From positions 1,093,899 through 1,157,898 of the forward strand of contig OY282448.1 of the NCBI GenBank assembly GCA_958296175.1: 64,000 bases of DNA. Direction: 5' to 3'. The stretch's first letter is position 1. Every line of letters starts with the position of its first letter. Origin of the DNA: an uncultured Chloroflexota bacterium (GTDB taxonomy: Bacteria; Chloroflexota; UBA11872). A program made the translations under genes and the position numbers. The notes beneath the pieces are model-generated. The model searched no databases and was not told the DNA's origin. It saw only the letters and a list, made by a program, of their open reading frames with translations. Positions 1 to 8,452 of this stretch are shown here, in pieces.

Positions 1-635
1 TCGTGTCCGACCACGGCGAGATGCTGGGCGACCACTACCACATCGCCAAGGGCTATCCCTTCGAGGCCTCGGCCGGGATTCCTTTCCTGGTCATGCCGCC
101 GGAGGCCTGGGGAGCGCCGCATGCGCAGGTGCGCGACGAACCCGTGGGCTTGCAGGACGTGATGCCGACGCTGATCGACGCCGCCGGCGGCGAAATTCCA
201 GCCTCGTGCACGGGCCGCAGCCTGCTGCCGCTGGTGCGCGGCCAGGCCGCGTCCTGGCGCGACGTGCTGCACCTGGAATACGCCAGCGGCCCCGAGGCCG
301 GCCCGCGGCGCGGCGGCGCGCCGAACGACCCGCCCTTCGCCCGACAAATCTGGTCGCGCGGCTGGCACGCGCTGGTGGGCGAGCGGCACAAATACATCTG
401 GGACAGCCAAACCGGGCAGGAACTCTTCTTCGACGTGCGCAACGACCCGTTTGAAGCCCGCGACCTCTCGTCCCAGACCGACCTGGACCCCTGGCGCCAG
501 CGCCTGATCGAAGAACTGCGCCGCCGCCCCGAAGGGTTCACCGACGGCGCCCGCCTCGTCCCAGGCCAACGCCACGTCCACATGGTCCCCGGCCTGGCCC
601 CGCCCGAATACGGCTACGAGCCGCCGGTGTTCTAG
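1..635 (+). CDS. Sulfatase, C-terminal part (5' end outside window)
   Basis: Partial gene; the reading frame is already open at the first base and ends at TAG 633-635. The first visible residues, SDHGEMLGDH, are the conserved Asp-His metal-ligand segment of the alkaline phosphatase/sulfatase superfamily, followed by the usual GIPFLV strand and the late VGLQDVMPTLIDAAG block. The formylglycine motif would lie upstream and cannot be checked. The C-terminus has the typical Trp/Tyr-rich sulfatase subdomain (HKYIWDSQTGQELFFD). The enzyme probably hydrolyses sulfate esters, but the substrate cannot be told. It converges on the 2-hydroxyacid dehydrogenase gene downstream. Confidence 0.88.
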   Translation, partial: VSDHGEMLGDHYHIAKGYPFEASAGIPFLVMPPEAWGAPHAQVRDEPVGLQDVMPTLIDAAGGEIPASCTGRSLLPLVRGQAASWRDVLHLEYASGPEAGPRRGGAPNDPPFARQIWSRGWHALVGERHKYIWDSQTGQELFFDVRNDPFEARDLSSQTDLDPWRQRLIEELRRRPEGFTDGARLVPGQRHVHMVPGLAPPEYGYEPPVF

Positions 636-657
636 GTCGGCCTGTTCTAGGTCGGCC
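628..657. repeat. 15-bp exact tandem duplication over a stop codon
   Basis: TGTTCTAGGTCGGCC occurs twice in direct succession, at 628-642 and 643-657. The first copy carries the sulfatase TAG stop. It looks like a slippage duplication of the 3' end of the gene. Confidence 0.8.
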
Positions 658-701
658 TGGCCGCGTTCCCGCCGCCTGGCGTCGTTCCCCGCGCCCAGCC
701 G

Positions 702-1658
702 CTAGAACCCGCGCGCCAGGTCCACCACGTTCCGCAGCTGGTCGCCGCGCACGTAGCGGCCCAGGTTGTCGATCACGAAGGCGTTGATGCGTTCCTGGCG
801 GCGCGGCGAGCGTCCGGCGACGTGGGGCAGGATGAGCGTGCGCGGCAGATCCCACAGCTCGCTGTCCGGCGGCAGGGGTTCGACTTCCGTGACGTCCAGC
901 CCCACGCCGCGCAGGCGGCCGGCGCGGATTTCGTCGGCCACGGCGGCCGTGTCCACGATGCGCCCGCGCGCCACGTTGATGAGATAGGCGTCGGCGGGCA
1001 GCGCCGCCAGCGCCTGCGCGTCGATCAGATGGTGCGTTGCGGGGGTGTAGGGGCAGCAGATCGTCAGCACGTCCGCCGCCGGCAGCAGCTCGGGCAGGCG
1101 GTCGATGGGGTGCACGGCCTCCAGATACTCGCCCGGCGCGGATGGGAACACGTCGACCCCGCGCACGCGCATGTCCAGCCCGTGGTAGCGCTTGGCCACC
1201 GCGCGGCCGATGCCGCCAACGCCCACCACCAGCGCCCGATTGTCGGCCAGTTCGTCGTAGGGATAGTCGTGCGTCCAGCGATGCTCGGCCTGCCGCAGAG
1301 CGCCGTAGGGCACGCCGCGCGTCAGGGCCGTCAGCAGCGCCACGGCAGTCTCGGCCACGTGCGTTGCCAGCAGTCCCTGGATGTTGGTGACCACGATCTG
1401 GCCGCCGCGCAGTTCGGGAATGGCGGCCAGCGGGTCCACGCCCGCGCTGGCCACCTGCAGCCAGCGCAGCGATGCGGCGGCCGCGATGATGTGGGGTTCG
1501 ATCAGGCCGCCCATGGCGATGGCGACCTCCGCGCCGCGAATGGCCTCCACCGCCGCGTCGGCGCTGTCCGCGATGGTGAAGTCGATCTGGGGGAACGCGT
1601 CCACCAGCTCCGCCCACTCGTCGGGCGTTTGGCCTGGCGCGTAGATCAGGACGTGCAT
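702..1658 (-). CDS. D-isomer-specific 2-hydroxyacid dehydrogenase
   Basis: Predicted NAD(P)-dependent oxidoreductase of 318 residues, a normal family length. The Rossmann motif GVGGIG is at residues 146-151. The catalytic triad of the family is visible: Arg231 in NVARGRIVD, Glu260 in DVTEVEP and His279 in LPHVAGRSP. It should interconvert a 2-oxoacid and a D-2-hydroxyacid, but the substrate is not evident. The frame stays open far upstream, but the ATG at 1656-1658 matches where the family begins (MHVLIYAP). The gene is divergent from the Lon-like protease gene, and about 100 bp between them must hold both promoters. Confidence 0.93.
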   Translation of the reverse strand: MHVLIYAPGQTPDEWAELVDAFPQIDFTIADSADAAVEAIRGAEVAIAMGGLIEPHIIAAAASLRWLQVASAGVDPLAAIPELRGGQIVVTNIQGLLATHVAETAVALLTALTRGVPYGALRQAEHRWTHDYPYDELADNRALVVGVGGIGRAVAKRYHGLDMRVRGVDVFPSAPGEYLEAVHPIDRLPELLPAADVLTICCPYTPATHHLIDAQALAALPADAYLINVARGRIVDTAAVADEIRAGRLRGVGLDVTEVEPLPPDSELWDLPRTLILPHVAGRSPRRQERINAFVIDNLGRYVRGDQLRNVVDLARGF

Positions 1659-1724
1659 GTGATCGGGCCTGCGGCAGGGCGTCTGCAGTGTAAGAAGTTT
1701 GCCCGCCCGCGCGCTGCCCGTTGC

Positions 1725-1730
1725 TAAACT
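1725..1730 (+). promoter_or_regulatory. Candidate -10 box of the Lon-like protease gene
   Basis: TAAACT lies 30 bp before the chosen GTG start inside the only AT-richer stretch of the divergent intergenic region. No convincing -35 is seen, so this rests on the -10 alone. Confidence 0.3.
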
Positions 1731-1760
1731 TCCCGCAAAGTGCGCCGGAGAGGCTGGTGC

Positions 1761-3986
1761 GTGGCTGATTCGGGCGCGGCGCCCCTGTCCCCTTCTGTGT
1801 CGAGCGTTTCCCCGCCCGACCCGCGCGGCGCGCGGGCGCTGACGGCCGCCGACGTGCGCTGGACCTGCAACCCGGACGACCTGCCGTTCGGCGCCACGGA
1901 CGACCTGCCGGACCCCGACGCGCCCATAGGCCAGGCGCGCGCCGCGCAGTCGCTGGCTTTCGGCCTGGGCATGGACGGCCGCGGGTTCAACATCTTTGCG
2001 GCCGGCGCCCCCGGCACCGGCCGAACCTCGCTGGTCACGGCCCGTCTGCGGGACGCCGCCGCCCGCCGCCCGGCGCCCGACGCCTGGTGCTACGTCCACG
2101 ACTTCGACGACCCGCGGCGCCCGCGCGCCGTGCGGCTGCCGGCCGGCCAAGCGCAGGTGTTTGCCGCGCGCGTGCGCGAACTGGCCGACGCGCTGCACGT
2201 CGAGCTGCCGCTCGCGTTCGACGCGGACGAGTACAGCCGCCGCCGCGTCCAGCGCTTCCAGGTCGGCGCGCGCCTGGCGGGGGTCGGCGCGCGCGGCCGC
2301 GCCGCCGCCGCGGCGCGCCGCGCCGCCGCGCCGCTGTTCGACGACCTGCGCGCGGCCTACGCCGAACGGCCCGCCGCCGCGGCGTTTCTGGACGCGCTGG
2401 AAGCGCACGTGGTGCAGAACCACGCGCAATTCCTGGCGCCCGCCGCCGCCGAGTCCCCCGGCGCGCGGTCTACGCCGAACGGCCCGCCGCCGGACCCCTG
2501 GCTGCCGTTCCAGGTCAACGTGCTCGCGTCCTCGGCGCCCGATGCTGGCGCGCCGCTGGTGCACGAGACCGCGCCAACCTTGGCGCGGCTGGTCGGCCGC
2601 GTCGACGCCCGCGCCGAGTTCGGCGCGGCGGTCAGCGACCACACCATGATCCGCCCCGGCGCCCTGCACCGCGCCAACGGCGGCTACCTGGTCCTGAACG
2701 CCGAGGAGCTGCTGCGCGCGGGCGCGGCCTACGACGCCCTCGCCCAGGCGCTGCGCGACGGGGAGATTCGCATCGACGAGTCTCACGACCCGGCCGGTGC
2801 GCCGGACGCCGCGCGGCTGGACCCCGAACCCATACCCCTGGACGTCAAAGTGGCGCTGATCGGGCACCCGGACACCTACGCGCTGCTGTACGAGCTGGAC
2901 GCGGACTTCGGCGAGCTGTTCAAGGTGCTGGCCGAGTTCGACACCGACGTCGACCTGACCGCGGACACCATGCAGAGCTACGCCCGCTTCATCGCCGCCC
3001 GCTGCCGGCAGGAACGCCTGCCCCACTTCGACCGCGCCGCCGCGGCGTGCGTGATCGAGGAAGGCGTGCGGCTGGCCGACGACCGCGCCAAACTCTCCAC
3101 GCACTTCGGCGAGATTGCCGACCTGGTGCGCGAGGCGGCCTACTGGGCGCGCCAGCGCGGCGCCGAAGTCGTGGCCGCCGCGGACGTGCGCGCCGCCCTC
3201 GACCAGCGCGTGCGCCGCTCGAACCTCTGGGAGACCCGCATCCGCGACCAGATGGCCGACGGCGCCATCACCATCCAGACCGACGGCGCGGCCGTGGGCC
3301 AGGTCAACGGGCTGACCCTGCTCGGCATGGGCAGCCGCACCTTCGGCCAGCCCGCGCGCATCACCGCGCGCGTGTTCGCCGGGCGCGACGGCGTCATCAG
3401 CATCGACCGCGAAGCCAAGCTCTCCGGACCGATCCACGACAAAGGCGCGCTGATCCTCAGCGGCTTCCTCAACGGCATGTTCGGGCAGGGCGCCCCCCTG
3501 TCCATGAGCGCCACCATCGCCTTCGAACAGTCCTACGGCGGCGTGGAAGGCGACAGCGCCTCGCTGGCGGAACTGCTGGCGCTGCTGTCCGCCCTGGCGG
3601 ATTTCCCGCTCGACCAGGGCGTGGCCGTCACCGGCGCCGTCAGCCAGCACGGCGACCTGCAAGCCGTGGGCGGCGTCGCGTCCAAGATCGAAGGGTTCTA
3701 CGACCTCTGCGTGCGGCAAGGCCTGACCGGCCGCCAGGGCGCGCTGATCCCCGCCAGCAACGTCCGCCACCTGACCCTGCGCCAGGACGCGGCGCGCGCG
3801 GTGGCCGAGGGCCGCTTCCACGTCTACGCCGCCGCCGCTGTGGCCGACGCGCTCGAAGTCTTGACCGGCCGCCCCGCCGGCCAGCCCGGCGCCACCGGCC
3901 GCTTCCCCCCCGACACCGTTCTGGGCCGCGCCCAGACCCGGCTCGACCAATTCGCCCGCCGCTGGCACGACGGCCCGAGCCATTAG
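1761..3986 (+). CDS. LonH/YcbZ-like ATP-dependent protease
   Basis: 741 residues. An AAA domain of the AAA_32 type comes first, with P-loop GAPGTGRTS at residues 82-90. Arg replaces the usual Lys, as is known in the YcbZ/LonC group. The Lon proteolytic domain follows, with catalytic Ser599 in GVEGDSASL and Lys642 in GVASKIEG, giving a Ser-Lys dyad. There is no Lon N-terminal substrate-binding domain. It probably acts in cytoplasmic protein turnover. GTG 1761 is chosen over GTG 1740 because GGAGAGG (1747-1753) lies 7 nt before it. ATP hydrolysis is doubtful given the Arg in the P-loop, so the protease may be ATP-independent. Confidence 0.9.
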   Translation: MADSGAAPLSPSVSSVSPPDPRGARALTAADVRWTCNPDDLPFGATDDLPDPDAPIGQARAAQSLAFGLGMDGRGFNIFAAGAPGTGRTSLVTARLRDAAARRPAPDAWCYVHDFDDPRRPRAVRLPAGQAQVFAARVRELADALHVELPLAFDADEYSRRRVQRFQVGARLAGVGARGRAAAAARRAAAPLFDDLRAAYAERPAAAAFLDALEAHVVQNHAQFLAPAAAESPGARSTPNGPPPDPWLPFQVNVLASSAPDAGAPLVHETAPTLARLVGRVDARAEFGAAVSDHTMIRPGALHRANGGYLVLNAEELLRAGAAYDALAQALRDGEIRIDESHDPAGAPDAARLDPEPIPLDVKVALIGHPDTYALLYELDADFGELFKVLAEFDTDVDLTADTMQSYARFIAARCRQERLPHFDRAAAACVIEEGVRLADDRAKLSTHFGEIADLVREAAYWARQRGAEVVAAADVRAALDQRVRRSNLWETRIRDQMADGAITIQTDGAAVGQVNGLTLLGMGSRTFGQPARITARVFAGRDGVISIDREAKLSGPIHDKGALILSGFLNGMFGQGAPLSMSATIAFEQSYGGVEGDSASLAELLALLSALADFPLDQGVAVTGAVSQHGDLQAVGGVASKIEGFYDLCVRQGLTGRQGALIPASNVRHLTLRQDAARAVAEGRFHVYAAAAVADALEVLTGRPAGQPGATGRFPPDTVLGRAQTRLDQFARRWHDGPSH

Positions 3987-4289
3987 CACTCGGGGCGAAC
4001 GGGGCGGCGCACCCCGAAGGTCTTGCGGCAGCGTGTATCCACAGGCAGAACGGCGCCGACGGCGCATCCCGTCGGTCTTGCTGGGACGCGCGGGGCGATC
4101 CCCCAACGAGCTTGCCCTCCGCGCTGCTGCCCGCGGTCTCGCTGGCGCGCGCGGGGCGAGCCTGTCCTCGCAGGCGTTCGAGCAGCTCGCGGTCCCTCTC
4201 GCTGGCGCGCGCGGGGCGAGCTCCCCGACCGCGCGGGCGGCCTCTCTCGCCCACCTCGCTGGCGCGCGTGTCCGGGGCGAGCCGAGCCG
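3987..4289. other. Gene-less stretch with hairpin repeats
   Basis: The interval between the Lon-like protease and the membrane protein is almost filled by the periodic hairpin repeats described separately. A frame stays open across it, but that translation consists of repeat-encoded residues, so it is not taken as coding. Confidence 0.7.
4015..4282. repeat. Periodic hairpin repeat locus A, about 5 units of ~60 bp
   Basis: Units begin near 4017, 4075, 4135, 4195 and 4254. The best two share CTCGCTGGCGCGCGCGGGGC followed by GAGC, and the outer ones are decayed (for example GCTGGGACGCGCGGGGCGA). Each conserved block of about 27 bp is an imperfect palindrome, CTCGC against GCGAG. The intervening ~33 bp differ from unit to unit. 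Comparable periodic loci lie at 33531 and 36001. Confidence 0.65.
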
Positions 4290-5972
4290 ATGAGCGCGGA
4301 GACGCGCCGGCGCGCCGTCTGGACTCGAAGTGCGGCGGTTGCGGCGCTGGCCATTGGTGCAGGCGCTGGGACGGCCGCGCTGGTCCCCTTGGGTCGGCCG
4401 CAGCTGCCAGTCCCCAGCGCCGAGTGGGTCCTGCTCGCGGCGGCCGCGGCGGGAGTGTTGTTGGCGCTGCTGCTCGTCCAGGCGGCGTTGCTCACCCTGC
4501 GGCCCCGCCGGCCGCTGCGCGCAGCCGTTGGCGCGGCGGCCGCGTCCTTCACCCCGCTGCTGCTGCTCTGGCCGCTGCTGCTGGGCGTGACCTTCTGGGA
4601 GCCCATGCACCACCTGTGGGTGTTCCACCCGGGCCTCGGTCTGTGGTGGGGCGGCGCGTGGTTCCTGTTTGCCGCCGCGCAGATCGTCCTGCTGCCGCTG
4701 CAGCTGGACGGCTGGACCTGGCGGCGGCCGGCGCCAGGTCCGCTGCTGGCCCGCCTGCGCCGCGTCGACCTCGGCGCTTCGCACCCTCTGCTCACAGTGG
4801 CGGCCGCCTACACGCTGCTGCGGCTCACCGTGCGCTTCGCGTTCGACACCGCGGAGTTCATCGACCCCAAACGCGCCTACAATCTCTTCTACTCCCTGGC
4901 CACGCTGACCGACCAGGGCGTGTACCCCTACCTGGGCCGCTGGTCGGAATACCCGCCCGGCTTCCCCTGGCTCTCGACCGGCGTCTACCGCGCCGTGTCG
5001 TTCTTCGGCGTGACCTACGACCGCTACTACGCCGCCATCACGCTGGCGATATTGCCGTTCGGCGTGGGCACGCTGGTGTTGGTGTACAAGCTGGTGGAAC
5101 GTACCTGGGACAAGCCGCGGGCCGTGTATGCGGCCTGGGCGTTCACGGCGTTGGCCGTGCCCATGCACGACTGGATGCGCACGTTCAGCGCCGTGCCCAT
5201 CTTCTTCCTGCTCTTGGCCGTCTGGCTGGCGGTGGACGGGCGGCGGCATTCGGCCGTGCTGGCCGCCGCGCTCGGATTCCTGTTCAAGATCGTGCCCATC
5301 GCCGCGTTGGTTCCAATCCTTCGAGACTCCGCCACCCTGCGCCGGCGCGCGGCGCTGCTGGCGCTGACGGCCGTGTACCTGGCCGCCGGCCTCGCGCCGT
5401 TCTGGATCGCCGGCCGCCCCTGGTTCGAAGCCTCCCTGGGCAACATGCTGGAACGCCCGCCCTGGGGCACCGTGTGGGCGCTGCTGGACGGGTGGCATTC
5501 GGCAGGCGTGGTCAACTGGTACCGGCTCGACCCGAACACCGCCATCGATTACGACTTCGAGGGACGTCTCCCCGACGGCTTCAGCCTCCTGCCGCTGCTG
5601 GCGTTCGGGGCGCTGGCGCTCTGGCTGGCGCTGCGCCGCCATCCGGTGGAAGACGCCCGCACCCAGGTGCGCGTGGCATTCCTGGCGCTCCTGGGCCTGC
5701 TGCTGGCGCTCAAAGGCTGGAGCCCCTCGTTCGTCAACTGGGTGCTGCCCTTCCTGCTCGTCGTGTACCCCAACGGCCGCGGCGTGATCCTCGCCGTGGC
5801 GCTGGGCGCGCTGGAACTGTTCTGGCGCCCGCTCAGCCTGACCCTCGGCGTCTCCGAGCTGGGAGTCATGCTGGCAGTGGCCGTGCGCACTCTCGTGTTT
5901 CTTGCCCTGGGGGCGGACCAGATCCGACATATCCACCGGTCACACGCCAACCGCCCGCTGGCGCCGGCATGA
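4290..5972 (+). CDS. Polytopic membrane glycosyltransferase-like protein (GT-C/DUF2029 type)
   Basis: 560 residues with roughly ten to twelve hydrophobic helices. A charged loop near the first third (FIDPKRAYNLFYSLATLTDQGVYPYLG, quoted here as FIDPKRAY and GVYPYLG) is followed by YPPGFPW. A late KGWSPSFVNWVLPFLL segment resembles polyprenol-phosphate-sugar transferases of the GT87/DUF2029 group. Such enzymes add sugars to envelope glycans from lipid-linked donors; that role here is inference. ATG 4290 is chosen because the open frame before it runs through the hairpin repeats. Its stop overlaps the next ATG (ATGA at 5969-5972), so the two genes are translationally coupled. Confidence 0.7.
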   Translation: MSAETRRRAVWTRSAAVAALAIGAGAGTAALVPLGRPQLPVPSAEWVLLAAAAAGVLLALLLVQAALLTLRPRRPLRAAVGAAAASFTPLLLLWPLLLGVTFWEPMHHLWVFHPGLGLWWGGAWFLFAAAQIVLLPLQLDGWTWRRPAPGPLLARLRRVDLGASHPLLTVAAAYTLLRLTVRFAFDTAEFIDPKRAYNLFYSLATLTDQGVYPYLGRWSEYPPGFPWLSTGVYRAVSFFGVTYDRYYAAITLAILPFGVGTLVLVYKLVERTWDKPRAVYAAWAFTALAVPMHDWMRTFSAVPIFFLLLAVWLAVDGRRHSAVLAAALGFLFKIVPIAALVPILRDSATLRRRAALLALTAVYLAAGLAPFWIAGRPWFEASLGNMLERPPWGTVWALLDGWHSAGVVNWYRLDPNTAIDYDFEGRLPDGFSLLPLLAFGALALWLALRRHPVEDARTQVRVAFLALLGLLLALKGWSPSFVNWVLPFLLVVYPNGRGVILAVALGALELFWRPLSLTLGVSELGVMLAVAVRTLVFLALGADQIRHIHRSHANRPLAPA

Positions 5973-8452
5973 AGCGGTTGGCGGCGCTGCTGCTGGCCGG
6001 CGCGGCTCTGGCCGGGGCCTGTGACCTGGGCCCAGGGACGCAGCGCCCGGCCGCGCCGACGCCAACGCCGGTGCGGCCCGACGTCACCAGCGAGGGCGGC
6101 GTGCTGTACGCCCGACACTGCGCGGAGTGTCACGGCGAAGCGCTGGAGGGCGGAAGCGGACCGCCGCTGGCGGGGCAGCCGTTCGCCCGCGGGTTCCAAA
6201 CCGTGTTCGACCTCTTCAAATACGTCCAGAGCACGATGCCGTTGAACGCACCAGAGAGCCTGAGCGAGGTTCAATACCTGGCGATCCTCGAAACGATGTT
6301 GGAGCGGCGCGGCGTGGAGTTCGCGCGCCCGTTGCTGCGCGCGGACGCGGCCATGATTCCGCTGGACGCCGACGACTCCACGGCCGTGACGACGGTCCCG
6401 CCGGCGCCGAGCCCGGTTGGCGCCGCGGTCCGACATCCGGCGCCGGCGGTCGTGACGCCGCCGCCGGTCGGCGGCGCGAACACGCCGCCGGAAGCACCGG
6501 TGCTGCTCGACCCCATCCCTGGACCCAACGGCGACATTTCCCCGCACTTCGTCTGGTTCGAGACGGGGCCGTTTCGTGACGCGGACGCCGGCGACCGACC
6601 CACGGCGACGCAGTTCGAGATACGCGACGCCGCCGCCAACACCACCGTCTGGCGGGCGGCGCTCGAAGGCGCCGGTGCGCGCGCGGACCTTGGGTCGGGG
6701 CAGTTCGTCGGACCGCTGGCGGGCCGGCTCGGCCTGGACATGGGACGCACGTACACGTTCCGCGCCCGCGTGAAAGACGCCAGCGGAGATCCGCGAACCG
6801 AATGGTCGGCGTGGTCCGAACCCGTGACCCGGCTGGCAGCTCGACCGGCCAGCGGCGAACGGCCGTCCAGCTACCCGCTGCGCCTGGCCGGTCTGCAACC
6901 GGAAACGTTCCGCTGGACGGGTCCCGACGGCCAGCCCATCCAGCTGCGGGCGGGCGCTTCCCGGCCCAGCACCGTCGAGATTCTGGCGGGCCGCCAGACG
7001 CTGTACGCCGTGACAGCGCGCCCCAACGGACCCGCGCAGGTTCACGCCGGGCCAGCATCCGACCACCTGGAAAGCCTCGTGATTCGGGTCACGTCCGGAG
7101 ATGCGGAGCTGCTGCCCATTCCTGATTCGACCTTGAGCTTTACCAATACGTTCGGGCGCCAGGTCGCGGTGTATCTGCCTGGCTTGGCGCTGGGCCCGAA
7201 CCAGACGATCCTGCTTGCGGCGGCCGCCACGGGTTCGACGTTTTGGGAGCCGGACGACCTGCTCGATCGGGACGGCCCCGTACGACCGAGGCTGGCCTCG
7301 CCAGCGCGGCACACGCCGAACGGCTGGCTGGCGCGCGCCGGATACCGCGTCGAGCGCATCGTTGGCGGGCTGCGGTTCCCGGTCCACCTGGTGTTCGACC
7401 CCGACGCATCCCAGACGGCGCAGGCCGTCGTGGCCTACGTCACGGAATTGGGCGGCAGCATCAAGGGGCTGACACGCGGCGGCGCATTGATCCCATTCGC
7501 CAACGGACTCCTGAACTACGACCCGGCCGCGCCGCCCGTCAGCCTGCCGGGTGAGAACGGTCTCTCGGGAATCGCGCTGGACCCCGACAGCGGCGACCTG
7601 TTCGTGTCGCTCGTGTATGCGCATGACGGCCACCTCTTCAATGCAATCACGCGCATCGAGCGTCGCAACGACGGCCGGGAAGCCGGCACCGTCGAACGTA
7701 TCCTGGAGATGGACGCCGACCCAACCACGGCCTCGCATCAGGTACACGCCCTCACGTTTGGCCCGGACGGCATGCTGTACGCCAACGTTGGCAATGCGTT
7801 CAGCGCCGCCCAGTCGCAGTCGCCGGACACGTTCAACGGGAAAGTTCTGCGCCTCGACCGCGACGGCCGCGCACCTGCCGACAACCCCTTCTACGACCCT
7901 GATCGGCCCGACCACCCCCGCGGCTACGTGTTTGCGCTGGGCATACGCAACGCGTTTGGCGCCGCGTGGCGCACGGTCGACGGCGAGCTGTACGTCTCCG
8001 AGAACGGCGAGGACCTGGATCGGCTGGTCCGCGTGACGGCCGGGGCGAATCTTGGGTTCGATGGGGACGACGCCTCGCTGGTTCCCCAGGCGCTGCGAGT
8101 CTTTGGTCCACCGGCCCATGCGCCCACAGGACTGGCGGCCCTGAACGGTCGGCAGTTTCCAGAGCCCGACGGGGCGCTCTACATGGCCGCGTCGGGCCTC
8201 AACTTCGTTCGCGGACCCCAGGCAACGGGCAAGCGCATCTGGCAGATCGAGCCCCAAGGCGGCGGCGTGGCCGAGCCGCTGCTCGAACTCGTGGCCTACG
8301 CGGGCGAGGGCCGGTCCAGCATCAGCGGCGTGGCCTTCGGGCCGGACGGACTGTATTTCCTGGACCTGTTCCCCGAGCATCCCGACGGGGGCAATCCCAC
8401 GGCCGGCACGGCGGCGCTGTGGCGGGTGATCTACGTTGGCGGCGCGCGCTGA
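5969..8452 (+). CDS. Lipoprotein fusing cytochrome c to a sorbosone/PQQ-dehydrogenase-like beta-propeller
   Basis: 827 residues. The signal peptide ends in lipobox LAGAC with Cys18. A c-type heme site CAECH is at residues 51-55, inside a small cytochrome c domain. A Pro-rich linker leads to a fibronectin-like middle part with a FRARVKDASGDPRTEWSAWS block. The C-terminal ~370 residues (from GYRVERIVGGLRFP) match the glucose/sorbosone dehydrogenase propeller: LSGIALDPDSGDLFVS, LTFGPDGMLYANVG, RGYVFALGIRNAFG and YVSENGEDLD. This suggests a surface-anchored dehydrogenase that hands electrons to its own heme and on to the respiratory chain. The substrate is unknown. The gene overlaps the convergent next gene by 22 bp. 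Confidence 0.82.
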   Translation: MKRLAALLLAGAALAGACDLGPGTQRPAAPTPTPVRPDVTSEGGVLYARHCAECHGEALEGGSGPPLAGQPFARGFQTVFDLFKYVQSTMPLNAPESLSEVQYLAILETMLERRGVEFARPLLRADAAMIPLDADDSTAVTTVPPAPSPVGAAVRHPAPAVVTPPPVGGANTPPEAPVLLDPIPGPNGDISPHFVWFETGPFRDADAGDRPTATQFEIRDAAANTTVWRAALEGAGARADLGSGQFVGPLAGRLGLDMGRTYTFRARVKDASGDPRTEWSAWSEPVTRLAARPASGERPSSYPLRLAGLQPETFRWTGPDGQPIQLRAGASRPSTVEILAGRQTLYAVTARPNGPAQVHAGPASDHLESLVIRVTSGDAELLPIPDSTLSFTNTFGRQVAVYLPGLALGPNQTILLAAAATGSTFWEPDDLLDRDGPVRPRLASPARHTPNGWLARAGYRVERIVGGLRFPVHLVFDPDASQTAQAVVAYVTELGGSIKGLTRGGALIPFANGLLNYDPAAPPVSLPGENGLSGIALDPDSGDLFVSLVYAHDGHLFNAITRIERRNDGREAGTVERILEMDADPTTASHQVHALTFGPDGMLYANVGNAFSAAQSQSPDTFNGKVLRLDRDGRAPADNPFYDPDRPDHPRGYVFALGIRNAFGAAWRTVDGELYVSENGEDLDRLVRVTAGANLGFDGDDASLVPQALRVFGPPAHAPTGLAALNGRQFPEPDGALYMAASGLNFVRGPQATGKRIWQIEPQGGGVAEPLLELVAYAGEGRSSISGVAFGPDGLYFLDLFPEHPDGGNPTAGTAALWRVIYVGGAR

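Noticed and set aside
4023..4289. N-terminal extension of the GT-C-like protein
   Set aside because: The added residues are encoded by the hairpin repeats and not by family sequence.
1659..5936. Very long minus-strand open frame extending the 2-hydroxyacid dehydrogenase upstream
   Set aside because: It is antisense to the Lon-like and membrane-protein genes and has His/Gln/Arg-rich shadow composition; only the last 318 codons match a family.
2087..5968. Long plus-strand open frame upstream of the cytochrome c lipoprotein
   Set aside because: It overlaps two recognised genes in another frame and is Arg/Ala-rich; the lipoprotein signal peptide at 5969 marks the real start.
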